64,000 nt of DNA from Chytriomyces cf. hyalinus JEL632 (lineage: Eukaryota > Chytridiomycota > Chytridiomycetes > Chytridiales > Chytriomycetaceae), in the NCBI GenBank assembly GCA_025435555.1, contig JAIWWG010000016.1, positions 310,001 to 374,000 of the forward strand, read 5' to 3'. Under the pieces are notes generated by a model. The model was not told where the DNA came from. It saw nothing but the letters and a program-made list of their open reading frames with translations, and ran no database searches. Shown here in pieces: positions 35,533 to 46,777 of the stretch. Made by a program: the position numbers and the translations under genes. Numbering within the stretch: the stretch's first letter is position 1; every line of letters starts with the position of its first letter.

Positions 35533-38500
35533 TCACTCGTCATCTGCAGGAGCGGCACTGACGTCATCTTCGGCTGCTTCATCCTTTGCTCCGGCAACTT
35601 CATCCTTGTCCAAACCCATTTGAACTGAAAAGTGGGCTCCAAAAACGCGGGACATGAGCGATTTACGCTCCTCCTTTGCAACCAACAAGCTGCAGCTCAT
35701 CGGGGACCTTAAAATTGGCAGGACGATGTCTTCGTGAAGACTTTACAGAAAACAGCTGTGTCAACTTTTGTTGTCAATAAAAAAAAAATTGGGCGGCGGG
35801 CTTACCTTCCGGCGCAATCGTCATCGGGAGAAAAGCGCACAATAAAGCTACCAGTGGCAAGCCCAGCCACACTTTTTTGGAACATTTCTGACATGTCCGC
35901 TGTCATGGGGTACTCCTTTTCAAGCAAGAGCTTGATGTCTTCTTTTGCACATACAATGACTCTCTTGTCAGTCAGGTAAGGAGAGATAGTCGAAACACCT
36001 TCAGCGACGACACGGTAGGGAAAAGTGTAGCTCCTGATACCAACGAAAATGAGTCGGATTTCGAAATAAAAAAAGGTGAAGAACGTACGTTGCAGTTTCT
36101 CTGACGCGAGTCATGATCTTGACTCCAGTGTTCACAATCTGTCATGAAAGAGGGAGTGTTAAATTCATTCCGCCCGACTCATGTCACACAAAAGGCTTAC
36201 CTTCAGTTTGGAGGAGTTTTCGGCGGACAGCAGACGCTTCACGGCGGTTGAAACAAGGTAAAGTGTTTTGTAAACAGGGTTCAACGATCTGACAACAAAT
36301 TGATCCGTCGGGAACTCTGGTTTCACGCCATAAAAGTCACTAACAAGGTAACACGTTTTAGACAGCTCTCAGCGCTCCTGCAGATGGATGCAATAATTGG
36401 CAATAATTGGCACTCACACAATGTCCGTGATGTCCTTGTGATCGTTTGGCACAAAAACGAATGGTTCCTCATGCTTTCCATCCCAGGCAACATTCTTGTC
36501 CTTTTTTTGGGATGTCTCGGGCTGCTCGTCAAGCTGAACCCTTTTGGCGGTACTGTCAGTTGGTTGAATCGTTCAGAACATCCAAGGATCGAGAAGCAAT
36601 CCGTGCATATTATTTTCTCACCTGGGTTCCTCTGCAACTTCCTCAGCTGCCTTCCGCTTCAGTCCCGTTGCTGGCTTGGCAGCTTGTTCATCCAAACCAC
36701 CATATGGCTCAACCTTTTCAAAAACGGCAACAAAGAAGGCACCCGTATCCTGATCGGCAGGGATGATACGCAAACACCGATCCAAGTTCAAAGACGCAGC
36801 GTTTTCGGGAGGGAAATTGTCAGGGTAGACTTTTTTGTCTTGGTACTTTTCAGGGACGGTTTCGTACTTGTCGTGCATGTTTTTGGCGGGATCCATCACC
36901 TTCCAGGAAGAAACTCCTGGACGGCGCTTCAAGTTTGGCAGATGGTCAGAAACGTCGAGAAGCTTGATGGCCGCTGAGATCCAGTATCATGTGTGAATAT
37001 CCCAGGCATAGAACAGGAAATGGAAATGACAAACTTACATCCGCACATGTTCAAGGCAGCAGCCACAACAGCTTCATTCTCAACCGGATTGAAAGTGCAG
37101 GTTGAGTAAACGACGCGACCACCAACTTTGAGAAAGTGAATTGCGCGAATCAGAATCGCAAGCTGGATCCTATTGACAGCGAATGCATCAGGGACATCTG
37201 CATAGCAAACTGAAAATCTTTTGAACTCACTTGTTTAAACTGTTTCCATCATTTTGGTGCCAGTTTTTCCAAATCATGCGGTTCTTGCGCAATGTACCGT
37301 CACCACTGATATCAAAATAAGATATTATAAGCAACAGTTTTTGCATGAAATAAAAGAGGGAATTTACCAGCATGGAACGTCGCAAAGAATTCTGTCAAAC
37401 TGCAGAACCTTCTCGCCGGCAGATTCATCATTCTAATAATTTCGGTTGTCAGATATACACCCAGCGACAGCAAAATTTGATCGAAAAACGTACTTTGGCT
37501 TTGTAGTAAATGTAAGGGAAGAACTGAGCTTCGTGATTGGTAACAACGAGACAAGGACTTTGCAATCGCTTCGATTGTTTGACCAACATGTAAGCTCGCT
37601 TATAATCGGCGTCATTCGCGACGATGAGCCCAGCTAGAAGTGCAGATGAGAATCAACAGCAGAAAACAGACAGAAATGACAACGAACGCACTTGGGAGAA
37701 CTTCGTTGTTTGAATGAATCGCTTCAATGAGCTGCGCTGTTTTGCTTCCAGGAGCAGCGCACATGTCCAAAACCTGGAAAGAGATACGGTCAGAGAGGAA
37801 GTTAGCAGCGAATTGGGGTACGTTTCAGTGTTTTCAGGTCAAATCGAAAGCTTGTCACTCAACGTAGTCACCAGGCTGAACACCAAGAAGCAAAGGCGGA
37901 ATCATGGAGACGGCTTCCTGTCGACTGACATTTCCACACTCAGTTTCGGCCATCAAGAATTCGTGAAACTTTTTGATTCCTTCGTTGCTTCGAATTGCGC
38001 TACGAGTTGCTTTGTACTGCCATCCAAAGTTGTTGGGGTACCAAGGCAGTGGTTCCGGCGATGGAACCTTTTCGCCTTCAATAACTACATCTTGCAAAGA
38101 CGGGAAGTAGTTCTTCTTCATGAGTTCGAGCAGTTTGGCAGAGTTACTGATTGGGATGCAAAATAAGTCCATGATCGGAGAGCTTTCGGACAGAACACAA
38201 CGACAAAAACACATACGCCTTTGATCCCGCAAATCTGAAGTTGGTGGGTAAAACTGATCGCAATGTTTCCATGTTCGTTGCCCATTCCTCTGGAGACAAA
38301 ATTTCTTGGGCCTTGATAGAATAGTCAGCGACACATCGTAGGTACTGACGTCATTGAAGTGGGGCTGATACCTTGTAATAAGCCTCGAAAGTGTCGTTGA
38401 ACATTGGCTGCTCGGCGTAAGTCCCGCGCACATCTTTGGCCTTACTCCGCAAGCATCCAGTCAGATAAACTATCGGGCAAAAATGGTGTCCTTACCTGGT

Positions 38501-38567
38501 CACCGTTCTTGGGACCACCGCGACCTCCACCACGTCCTCGACCTCCACGTCCGCCTCGTTTTCCCAT
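35533..38567 (-). CDS. NSUN2/Trm4-type RNA cytosine-5 methyltransferase
   Basis: About fifteen exons. Those placed: 38567-38496, 38440-38372, 38311-38217, 38146-37864, 37773-37692, 37633-37494, 37432-37368, 37305-37231, 37169-37039, 36973-36622, then more to the stop at 35533. It starts MGKRGGRGGRGRGGG, an RGG-type patch. Family blocks follow: SRQEAVSMIPPLLL, LDMCAAPGSKTAQLIEAI (SAM site), IVANDADYKRAYMLV, FDRILCDVPC and VVYSTCTFNPVENEAV with the catalytic Cys, then LNLDRCLRIIPADQDTGAFFVAV and EEPFVFVPND. Motif IV reads P-C-C-G-D-G-T instead of P-C-S-G-D-G-T because of the exon 7/8 junction. The family makes m5C in tRNA. The tail is acidic (EDDVSAAPADDE). Confidence 0.93.
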
Positions 38568-38854
38568 TGCTTTATTTAGTGTTTTTGATGTGTAAATTTA
38601 TGACAGAAAAAAAGAAAGAAAGAATTAAAGTAAGGTAAAGAAATATATTATTCCGCTACTTGTGCCCACATCTTTGCTGCTGTTTTTCACGCCGAGTTTC
38701 TTGCGTTGTCCGGAAAGACGGACGCTGCTGTCTTATCAGTTGCAAGTTGAAGCAGCGATAAAATGTGAATCTCCACTTTTTAAATGGAGCATAAACAGGA
38801 GTGAAGAAATAAAAAAAACCTCCCAAATCCAACCCCCAACCCGCCCGCAAGTTT

Positions 38855-40620
38855 ATGTCAACTGCCTCTGTCCAGAAGCCAACTGCAACCGCCGTCGCTC
38901 CAAGTACCAGCACTAATCATAGCAACACAGCACCAGCCCCCCTTCCAAAGGGTGGAGACTACAAGAAGAAACAGCGAAAGGTTTGTGTCCTCCTCCTTCT
39001 TCCTTCAAAAACTGTCGTCATGATGTATGTGGCTGAATCTATTGCGAATATCAGAGAGAAGTCGTTGTGAAAAACGACCCCGAATCATTCCGAGATGCCC
39101 TGCTCGAACTCATCCCTGAAGACTCCACTGCAGACCAGTACGCGGCAGTACTGGAGACCTCGGCCGACAAGCTGGATTACAAGAGATATGCCGACACGTT
39201 CTTCGAGTTTCTGATTGTGGGCGGAATTGTTGGTGCGTTGCTTTACTCATGTGTCTTAGTCCATCACGTAGCCTGTCACACATCATGACACATCTTCACC
39301 ATCCTCTTTATTCTCTCTCTGCTCACATCTTTGTGCTCTAACTCGCGGAATTTTTTTTCTTGGCGCACAGCCCCTGGAGGAGGCGTCGCTGATGACGGTG
39401 CTCGCTTGAACCCATTCAGTATCTTTGCCTGCGAAGACGCCGTGGCACCTGTGCGTCAGCGTGTCGACATGATCAAGTGAGTTTGCACCGCCGTTTCAAG
39501 AATTTTATCTGCAAATCTGACTGAAAAAAAAAAATGTAAAACCCATTCCACCAGCAAACTGATCCGCAGATACAAGTATCTGCAGCGCAAGCTCGAAGAA
39601 ACCCTTGCCCATCTTTTGCAATATGCAAACAAATTCACTCCAGAAAACTCGCACAAACTCGCAATCACTGTTGGACTTTGTGTCTCCAACACACTCGTCC
39701 CGCTCGCTGTTGTTTCTACCCTTCTTAAGGAACACCTGGTCAAGGACGGATCTGCCCTGTCCTTTATCACGGCTGTTTTCAAAACATACTTGCTTGACCA
39801 GCCTTTGGATCAGTTGACAACTTTGTTGGGGCGTGTGGGATTGGTGGACGACAAGCTCCTGGAGTTTTTCCCACAAGGAAAGCGTAGTGACGAAGCTTTT
39901 TTGAAGCACTTTGAAGTGTCAGGATTGAAGGCCCTGAACGACTACTTCAACAAGAGAAAGGGAGACGTTGTTAAGGCTCGTGTGTCTGAGGAAATGAAGG
40001 AGTTGATTGCTGCCGGAAAGACGCAGGAGCAGGTAACGCTTTAGCGTGATTTTCCTTTGATGAATCCGAGGTCTTCGCCAATGTTTCTAACGTCGTTTTT
40101 TCACCTTTTCTTTTCAGATCAGCGCTTGGGCCAAGACTGAGATGAAAACCAACTCATGGACCGAAGCTGAGACGTTGCTCTTTCTCTGGGACACAATTGT
40201 GTCTTCGACTGAATGGAGCACTAAGTCGGATAATTTTGAGACGCAGCTTGTCAAAACTCTGAACGTGAGTTTGCCATTTCTTTTCGTTTGGTCTCCGTAT
40301 AAAACAACAGATCAACTGAAACAAACAAACCGCAGATGTACCCAAAGCTTTTGGAAGGGTTCTGCAACTCACCCAAGACTGAAATCTCTCTTCTGCAAAG
40401 AGTGCAAACCTTGTGTTACCAAGACGCTCGCTTCATTAAGCATTTCCGTACCATTGTCACTACGTTTTATAAGCATGATATTGTCTCTGAGGCTGCCGTT
40501 ATTTACTGGTTTGAGAAGGGGGGCGCACTTGCTCAAGGAAAGGCTGTCTTCTTGAAGCAAATGGAACCATTTGTGGAATGGCTGAAGGCCCAGGAAGATG
40601 ACAGTGACGAAGACGAATGA
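38855..40620 (+). CDS. BZW / 5MP (eIF5-mimic) W2-domain protein
   Basis: Six exons (38855-38980, 39055-39232, 39371-39476, 39555-40032, 40118-40264, 40336-40620) give 439 aa; animal BZW1/2 are about 419. After a Ser/Thr/Pro-rich start and KKKQRK, the sequence follows BZW: FRDALLELIPE, LDYKRYADTFFEFLIVGGI, ALSFITAVFKTYLLDQPLDQL, and the C-terminal W2/MI HEAT domain ending YWFEKGGALAQGKAVFLKQMEPFVEWL plus an acidic tail EDDSDEDE. BZW proteins mimic the eIF5 C-terminal domain, bind eIF2 and tighten start-codon choice. Gene order is divergent from the NSUN2-type gene, with a 287-bp shared promoter. Confidence 0.92.
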
Positions 40621-40752
40621 TTGTCGGGAACTACTGTTTCATGATTTTTTTTTATTCTTGTTTTGATTCCTGGTTTCGTTCTTGTTTTCCGGAATACATC
40701 AAGTTCTCTTGTTTGTTAATCTTCTTGGGTGTGTTGCTTTGTTGTTGAACAC

Positions 40753-41771
40753 TCATTTGTTCCGGATGAACTCACTCTTTTCGGACACGGCCTCTACATT
40801 ACTTGCCTGGGTGACATCCGAGATAAACTCCTCATTCTGGATCAGAGTCTCGAGCTCGGCTTCAAGGCCATTTTCTCCGTTGCTGACAACAAGCTTCAAA
40901 TGTTCGTAAACCTCGCAGATTTCCATCTTCACGCTTTGAGTTTCCCCGCTTTGCATTGGCGCCATTGTTTCGAAGAGTCTCTCAATCTTTGAGTGTGCAA
41001 TTGACAAGGCTCGGTTCATGATGCGCGCGCGTTCGGCAATGTGGCGGTTGATTTTCTCGAGCTGGTGCACGCGTTGGCGGGCCTGGAAGGCGGCCGCGTG
41101 CGCGACCGCGTGCATGCCACGCACCAGTTTAAAGATGCGGAGTCTTGATTGTGTTTATGGTGGTGTTTGATTGTGTATAGAGTGTGCAGAGTGAATGTGT
41201 GTGTGTATATTGGGTGTACGATATTTGGGCTACTCACATGATGACGGCGTTGCTTCCACTTGATTCCAATCCAGAGAAGTGAAAGTACATTTCCATCACT
41301 GCAGTTTAACATCAGTCAGGGATACAACCTACGAGGGTTGGGTATGTATTACCGATCGCGGCTGTGATGATGGTCGCGTCAAAGACGTTGATTGGATTTC
41401 TGAAATGCTTCAACCCAAACAGAACGGCGCTTGTAACAATTTCGATAAAGAAGATGAACAGAATGGTGACTGATAACCAGAAAAGGATTTCGGTCCGCGG
41501 TGCAGTTCTTTGCTCTCGTGAAGCTGAGCCTTGCAGTGGCCGGCTTCATCGGGAATGCATGATGAGTAGAGAGACAGGATCAAGTCAATGACAACCAAGA
41601 CCAAGCTGTGTATTGGTGGTTTTTAGCTTCAACAACTGGTGAGGCTGAACGGAAACAAGCGCTTAACTCAAAGAGCACGAGATAGATGATGGACAGGTGG
41701 AACATCTTGGACTGCATCACGGCTCGCAGCTTGTCTGCCCATCGCTGCGGTCTTGCTTCCGTTTCCGACAT
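40753..41771 (-). CDS. Hv1-like voltage-sensor domain protein (copy B), apparent frameshift
   Basis: Four exons by homology to copy A: 41771-41668, 41605-41353, 41298-41238 and 41143-40753. S1 LSIIYLVLFDLVLVVIDLIL carries the Asp; S2 ILFIFFIEIVTSAVLFG the Glu; S3 NVFDATIITAAI the Asp; S4 AVIILRIFKLVRGMH repeats the R-x2-K-x2-R-x2-H pattern. A coiled coil follows. Intron positions and phases match copy A, plus one extra intron in S4. Exon 2 is 253 nt where copy A has 254: the reading frame of S1 (through SKELHRG) is out of step by one base with that of S2 (TEILFWLS), and no GT-AG intron explains it. So it is a recent pseudogene, a polymorphism or a base-call error near 41500. Confidence 0.72.
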
Positions 41772-42059
41772 TTTTGTTTTCAAAATTTGCGTGCGGCAAG
41801 TTTACCAGCCACACTCTCATGCGAAACAAAGCTGTGTCTGATGACACCCCAATACCTTCTTCCCCGCTTTGCGACTGCCACCTCGCGACATTGCACTGTG
41901 CTACAACTTCCTTTTTGTTAACACATATAAAACGGCGCAAGTACTCAAGCGCTTTAATGCAAGAAATCTACTTCAGGACACCAGTGATGCATCCACACAC
42001 TACCTACCCTGTGAGGTAGCAAACTCCGTCCCCTCTACTGTCACGTAATAAACTTCATC

Positions 42060-42092
42060 GGCTCCCCCTCTCCCCTCTCTCTCTCTCTCTCG
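42060..42092. repeat. C/T-rich simple repeat
   Basis: CTCCCC then (CT)n, immediately 3' of the CCDC96-type stop codon (minus strand). Confidence 0.7.
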
Positions 42093-42094
42093 TC

Positions 42095-44490
42095 TCAGAT
42101 AATAAGCTTCCTCTGGATCTGCCGCTTGATGGACAGCGTTTCAGCAGACAAGTTCGCGTGTACTGTCCGTAACTCGTCAATGCGCATCTTTAAAGAGTCC
42201 GTCTCGTCCTGTTGCGCATATGAGTTACCAAGTTACCACGATATGGTTGATCGACTGCACACAACTCACCACTTTATCTTCATAGTCTCTCAGCAGAGGT
42301 TTGTTTCCAAGCAGCCCATTCTTCTGTCGCAGTGACGTGTTCAAGTTTTTGATGGAATCGCGGGACTGCTTCGATGAGGGCAAGCTGTCACGCAAGACGG
42401 CAACATCTCCATCGAGCGACTTTAAGTCCTTCCTCAGACTTCCATTTTCAGCCTGTTATTTTTGTTTTTAAATTCATTTTCGGACAAGATCACAGCCGGA
42501 CTTTTTTACCTGCACAAACTGAAGCTTCTCTTTCACGTGAGTCAACACTTGCACAATGTTTGTAATCTTTTTTCGCAGCTTCAAAAGTTCTTCGTTTCGT
42601 TCTTCAATCTTTTCGTTGTAAGTTTGGTTTTCGATTTTGAGTTGTTCAAAGTCAATGAGATGGAGTCCGTCCGCGAGCTCTTCCTGATTATTTTCAAGTG
42701 CAGTTAGCGTCGCTGCTGGAAATATATTCCCGAGTTATTCACCTTCTGGCGCAACAACTGCTCATGCCTCTTCAGCTTATTCCTCAGCTTAATGTGATCC
42801 AGTCGGACAGAAACAACCTCCATTTCCTTTCTCTGATCTGTAGCTTCTAGTTGCGCAACCGTCTTTGGCGGAATACATTTCCCGGTCCGGCTATTTTCAG
42901 CCGAAAGCGCAATTGTGCGTTTGAATTTAACAAATTCATCGCTTTTATCGTGGGCTTCCGCGCTGTGTTCCTCCAGCTTGGCCTTGTATTCATTCACAAT
43001 TTTCGCGTTAGTGTTGTTGAGGGACTCGTACTCGGTTCGCAGGGTCAGCAGGGCCGTCATGCAGTTTGAGTATCTTTGCTCTTGGTCTGCGACTGACTTT
43101 TCACCGTCGTGGGCATCATCAGTCTAGGAATAAAATAACAGTCAGTATTCGTATCGCAAGCCAGATGAATCGGTTGGTACCCGTTTCCGTTTAAAGTATT
43201 CGCCCAGCTTGTTTTGAAGAAACGCATTTCTGATTCTGAATTTCTCCTTCAAATCCAGCTCGCATTTAATGCTTGCAATGATAGCTTCTCGATCCACACC
43301 TTCTTCGACCATCTCCATAATCGCAGCAGCGTCCAACGTCTGCGGAACAGCGCCTTCTCCGTCCCCAGAAGAGTGTGGCATACTGCCCGCCGCCTCCAAC
43401 GCCGCCGCCTCAGCCCTTTTCACTTCTTCTTCAGACAACGTCGGACTCGTAGGTCGCATCATTGGCGTCCGCACGCGCACCGCAGTTTTCGGTTTCTCCT
43501 CCGTATCCGTCGCCTGCCGCGCAATACTCGCAACCATGAGATCAAAGCTTCCACTTCGCATGTACAATCTCTGACTCGGAGGTACAACGGCCATTGCGCC
43601 TGCAGCTGTACCGGCCGGCATCCCGCTCAACCCGCTGACAACAATTGCGTCCGGATCCACGTCTAAATCAACCTCGTAATCTAGACTCACAAAGGTGAAG
43701 CCTTGTTGTGCGCTAATGTCGGAGGCGCTCAAGAGTGGGGATGTGAGCGTCCGTGTCACGGCGGGGATGATTTCGATTTCTTCTCCAACGTGAGCTAGCT
43801 CAGTGTTATTGCTGTTTTTGTTTCCATACGATTGAGCAGCAGCATCTTCGGACATGATTTCTTGAAGCTCTGCTGTGAGTGTGGCTGTAATTTCTGTGAG
43901 GGATGATTGAAGACGATTCATTGATTCTAGATCTGCGCGAGCTTCCTGCTCCTCTGGTGATAACACAGCAGCTTGATCCGTAGAAGTGGAATTTGGGTCA
44001 TTTGCTGTAGACGGTGTCTCTGCTGCAGTGGATGGAGCGGCGCCACTTTCGTCGGGTGAAGTTGGTTGAGAGTTTTCGGGATTCGGGGCTGATGCGGGAC
44101 TTTCGGTTGAAGGAGTTTTTGGCGCGCTTTCATTGCTTTGAGAAATTGCCGTGACTGATGCGCGTTTCGACCCGCTTTTCGCGACAACGGACGCTTTGCG
44201 ACTTCCCGTCTTTGATCCGGCTTTCGATCCTGTTAACAAATGAAGGCGTTAAGACTGGGAGTTGCGATATTCAACAAGAAAAAGGGGAGGTTAACCTAAT
44301 TGCGCGATGGATCCAGCTTTGGATGCGCGTTTGGACGAAGGTATGCTGCTTTGGCCGGCTTCACCCTGTGCAAGTGCAAGTGTAGGCTTTTTAAAACAGT
44401 CTGACCCTTTTGCTGCGTTTGCTTTTGTGGTCTTACGGTGCTCGGTTTCTCAGCTGCCGCAGGCGTTGCTGGCGCGTCGGTGTCAGCCAT
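42095..44490 (-). CDS. CCDC96/CFAP184-type ciliary coiled-coil protein
   Basis: Seven exons (44490-44437, 44365-44296, 44229-43181, 43123-42743, 42683-42510, 42452-42270, 42208-42095) give 674 aa. The N-terminal half is Ser/Ala/Thr-rich and disordered, with KSGSKRAS-type basic repeats. The C-terminal 330 residues form a continuous coiled coil starting LKEKFRIRNAFLQNKLGEYFKRKR and including ADGLHLIDFEQLKIENQTYN, KIEERNEELLKLRKKI and THVKEKLQFVQ, the pattern of the CCDC113/CCDC96 (DUF4201) domain. In other flagellates these two proteins form a complex on axonemal doublets near the radial spokes. With BBS9 it argues for motile flagellated zoospores. Confidence 0.86.
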
Positions 44491-44691
44491 GTATGTGTGT
44501 CCTTTGTTTCCTGAAGAAATTGTCAACAGTTTTAATTTCGCATTTTTTTTATTTTAGTGAAAAGAACCCAAGAAAAGAACGAAGAAAAAGCAACAACAAC
44601 GACGACACGTCAAAAAAAAACAGTCTCCCTTCTCAGAGAACAACACACGCGCTCGAAAAAAAAAAAAGAAAAAAAAAAAAAAAAGAATCGT

Positions 44692-46061
44692 TTAAAGCTT
44701 TTCTCGGCTGTACAACACCATTCCAACCAACGCAACCACAACACCCAGTCCCTTCATACCGTCCAATCCTGCGCTTCCAAACAAGAAGGCCCCCATGGCA
44801 AGTGTCAACACAGTCTTCAAGTGCCCCACAACTTGGTACGTGATTGCACTTGTTCCCTTGATCAGCATGAACCCAAACAAATTGACCAAAATCGCCATGG
44901 CGCAGGACGCCAGAATCCAACCCACAGGCGCCTCATTGACCACCACTTTCCAAAACGCACTCAATTTTGAAAGGACTTCGAAAGTGAAAATATCCTTGAT
45001 TGTGATTTTGATGTCAACAAATGTGGCGGCGGCCATGCATACTCCGAAACTGATCAAGGACAAGGCGTTCATGCTTTGGAAACTGGACAAGCGTTTCAAA
45101 TCCGGGCTTTGGTTCAATTCGATTTGAGAAAGTGCGGTTGTGAAGACGGCACCGAGACTGACGAGGAGAGTGAGAAGCCCCATGAAAAAGGCCACTAATC
45201 CACTGTCTGATGAATCACGCCGGGTTGCGTTCGATTCTTTGGTGGCAGCTTTAACTGCTGCTGTGGGGCTAACTGTGCTGATTGCAACTCCAAGAAGGAT
45301 GACGGCAAGGGCAATCACGGTTGCGCGAGGCAAGGTTTTCTTGAAGAGAACAAATTGAAGAATGGCAATGGCGGGGATACATGCCATCTGAAATAACAGG
45401 CAAACTTCGTTTTCAGATGCGCAATCAAACTAGATCTACTGAGTCGAAAGATACCTTCAGCAGCTGGTAAAAGGCGACTGGGTTCATTGCAAGAGACTGG
45501 TTCATGAGAACCAGCCCACTCGAATATAGTCCCGCAATGTAGTATCGAGTCAGCGCATACTCTGGCAGAGGCTCGGGCAGTTGGGGAATAAACTTTGCAA
45601 AGATGAGGAAAGACGAGAAGCAGAAGCCAGTCAGCTGTTGTCGAACGTTGAGAAAACATGATCAGACATGGGTTAAATACAATAAAACGACAGCAAAGCG
45701 TCAAAGCGAATGAGTACCTGATGCAGCGCCGTCAGAGTAGAAGCAAATGGGAAGCCGTTGTTCAGCACCAGCTTGTTGACCTAATTTACACTTCCAAGAT
45801 CAGTTCTCAAGTCTTGCCAAGAAGAGGCACGGCATGCATACGCACCATGACAATGGCCACAGAGGACGCAATGGATCCGACGATCGCAACCATGGTCTGC
45901 GGGGACAGAAGGCTTTCATCCTTGCTCTGTGGCTGAGCGATCTTGGCTGAGGAGTCATTCGAGGTCGCTGCTGCCTCGCTGGAGGGCACCTGGCCATAGA
46001 CAGTGCTGCGGCCGCTGCTCATGTCGAATCCGCCCTCCTCGTCTTGGCTCGATCGTCCCAT
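44692..46061 (-). CDS. TPT/nucleotide-sugar-type membrane transporter
   Basis: Four exons (46061-45846, 45780-45718, 45634-45455, 45387-44692) give 384 aa. After a hydrophilic N-terminus of about 55 residues there are about ten hydrophobic segments. Family blocks: VNKLVLNNGFPFASTLTALHQLTGF, GLVLMNQSLAMNPVAFYQLLKMACIPAIA, RATVIALAVILLGVAISTV and the C-terminal GTSAITYQVVGHLKTVLTLAMG. These are hallmarks of the SLC35E/triose-phosphate-translocator branch of the drug/metabolite transporter superfamily, normally Golgi or ER antiporters. The substrate cannot be told. A-tracts on the plus strand (44657-44687) mark the 3' side. Confidence 0.87.
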
Positions 46062-46183
46062 TTTTAGGTTAAACTTTTTCTGTTGGGACGGGTTTGTTTT
46101 GTTGCAAATTGTTGGACAAAAGTTTAAAAACAATTTTATAAATAAATATCGCTCTAAAAAATAAAATTTAGTTTTCACGTTTG

Positions 46184-46456
46184 TCAAATCCAACGAACGT
46201 ATTTGGACGAGAGATGTTGGCTGTCTGTCGGATCCACAAGACAACCACTTGTGGATTGCAGAGGAACCAACAACAGCACTTGTTCCTCTGCGGTCGCCCC
46301 GATCAATAAACCGGATGAAGATGCTGTTGTTGGTGCTGCCGACGCAGAGTCTTGTACCCGCAACTGCCTCTCTTGTTCCAGTTGTACAGTGAATGATGTG
46401 CTTGGGGCTCCTTCGATGCCGCCCCGACGGACGATGTGGATGTTGTCGTCCGTCAT
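46184..46456 (-). CDS. possible small hypothetical protein
   Basis: An ATG-started frame of 90 aa between the transporter (minus) and the F-box/ankyrin gene (plus). It begins MTDDNIHIVRRGGIEG and ends SSKYVRWI, with a mid hydrophobic LLLVPL. Composition looks protein-like, but there is no family match or splice support, and it would lie in a 716-bp intergenic gap. It could be chance. Confidence 0.25.
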   Translation of the reverse strand: MTDDNIHIVRRGGIEGAPSTSFTVQLEQERQLRVQDSASAAPTTASSSGLLIGATAEEQVLLLVPLQSTSGCLVDPTDSQHLSSKYVRWI

Positions 46457-46777
46457 TGTGGTCGGGGTTTTTGTTTGAAGCATTGTGAAAAGCAATGGTG
46501 CGCACGGGACTTGCAAGCAATCAAATATCAGCGTTGCGCACTTGCTGCTCAGAATTCGCAGATCGTGTTCAGATCGTGGCCAGCCAGTGCAGAAACAGAA
46601 GATCGTCTTTCTTGTTGATCAGACAGGAGAGGGCATGGCACTCATCATTTTCTTTGTCCGGCATTCGTTCGCATCGGTGGCAGGCTTTGTGGGGAATGGG
46701 AATGGTCAGTATTTGATTGCAGACTGGGCACTAGGCACTCAAATGTATCTTTTGTGCACCAACTTCTTGCTTCCAGC

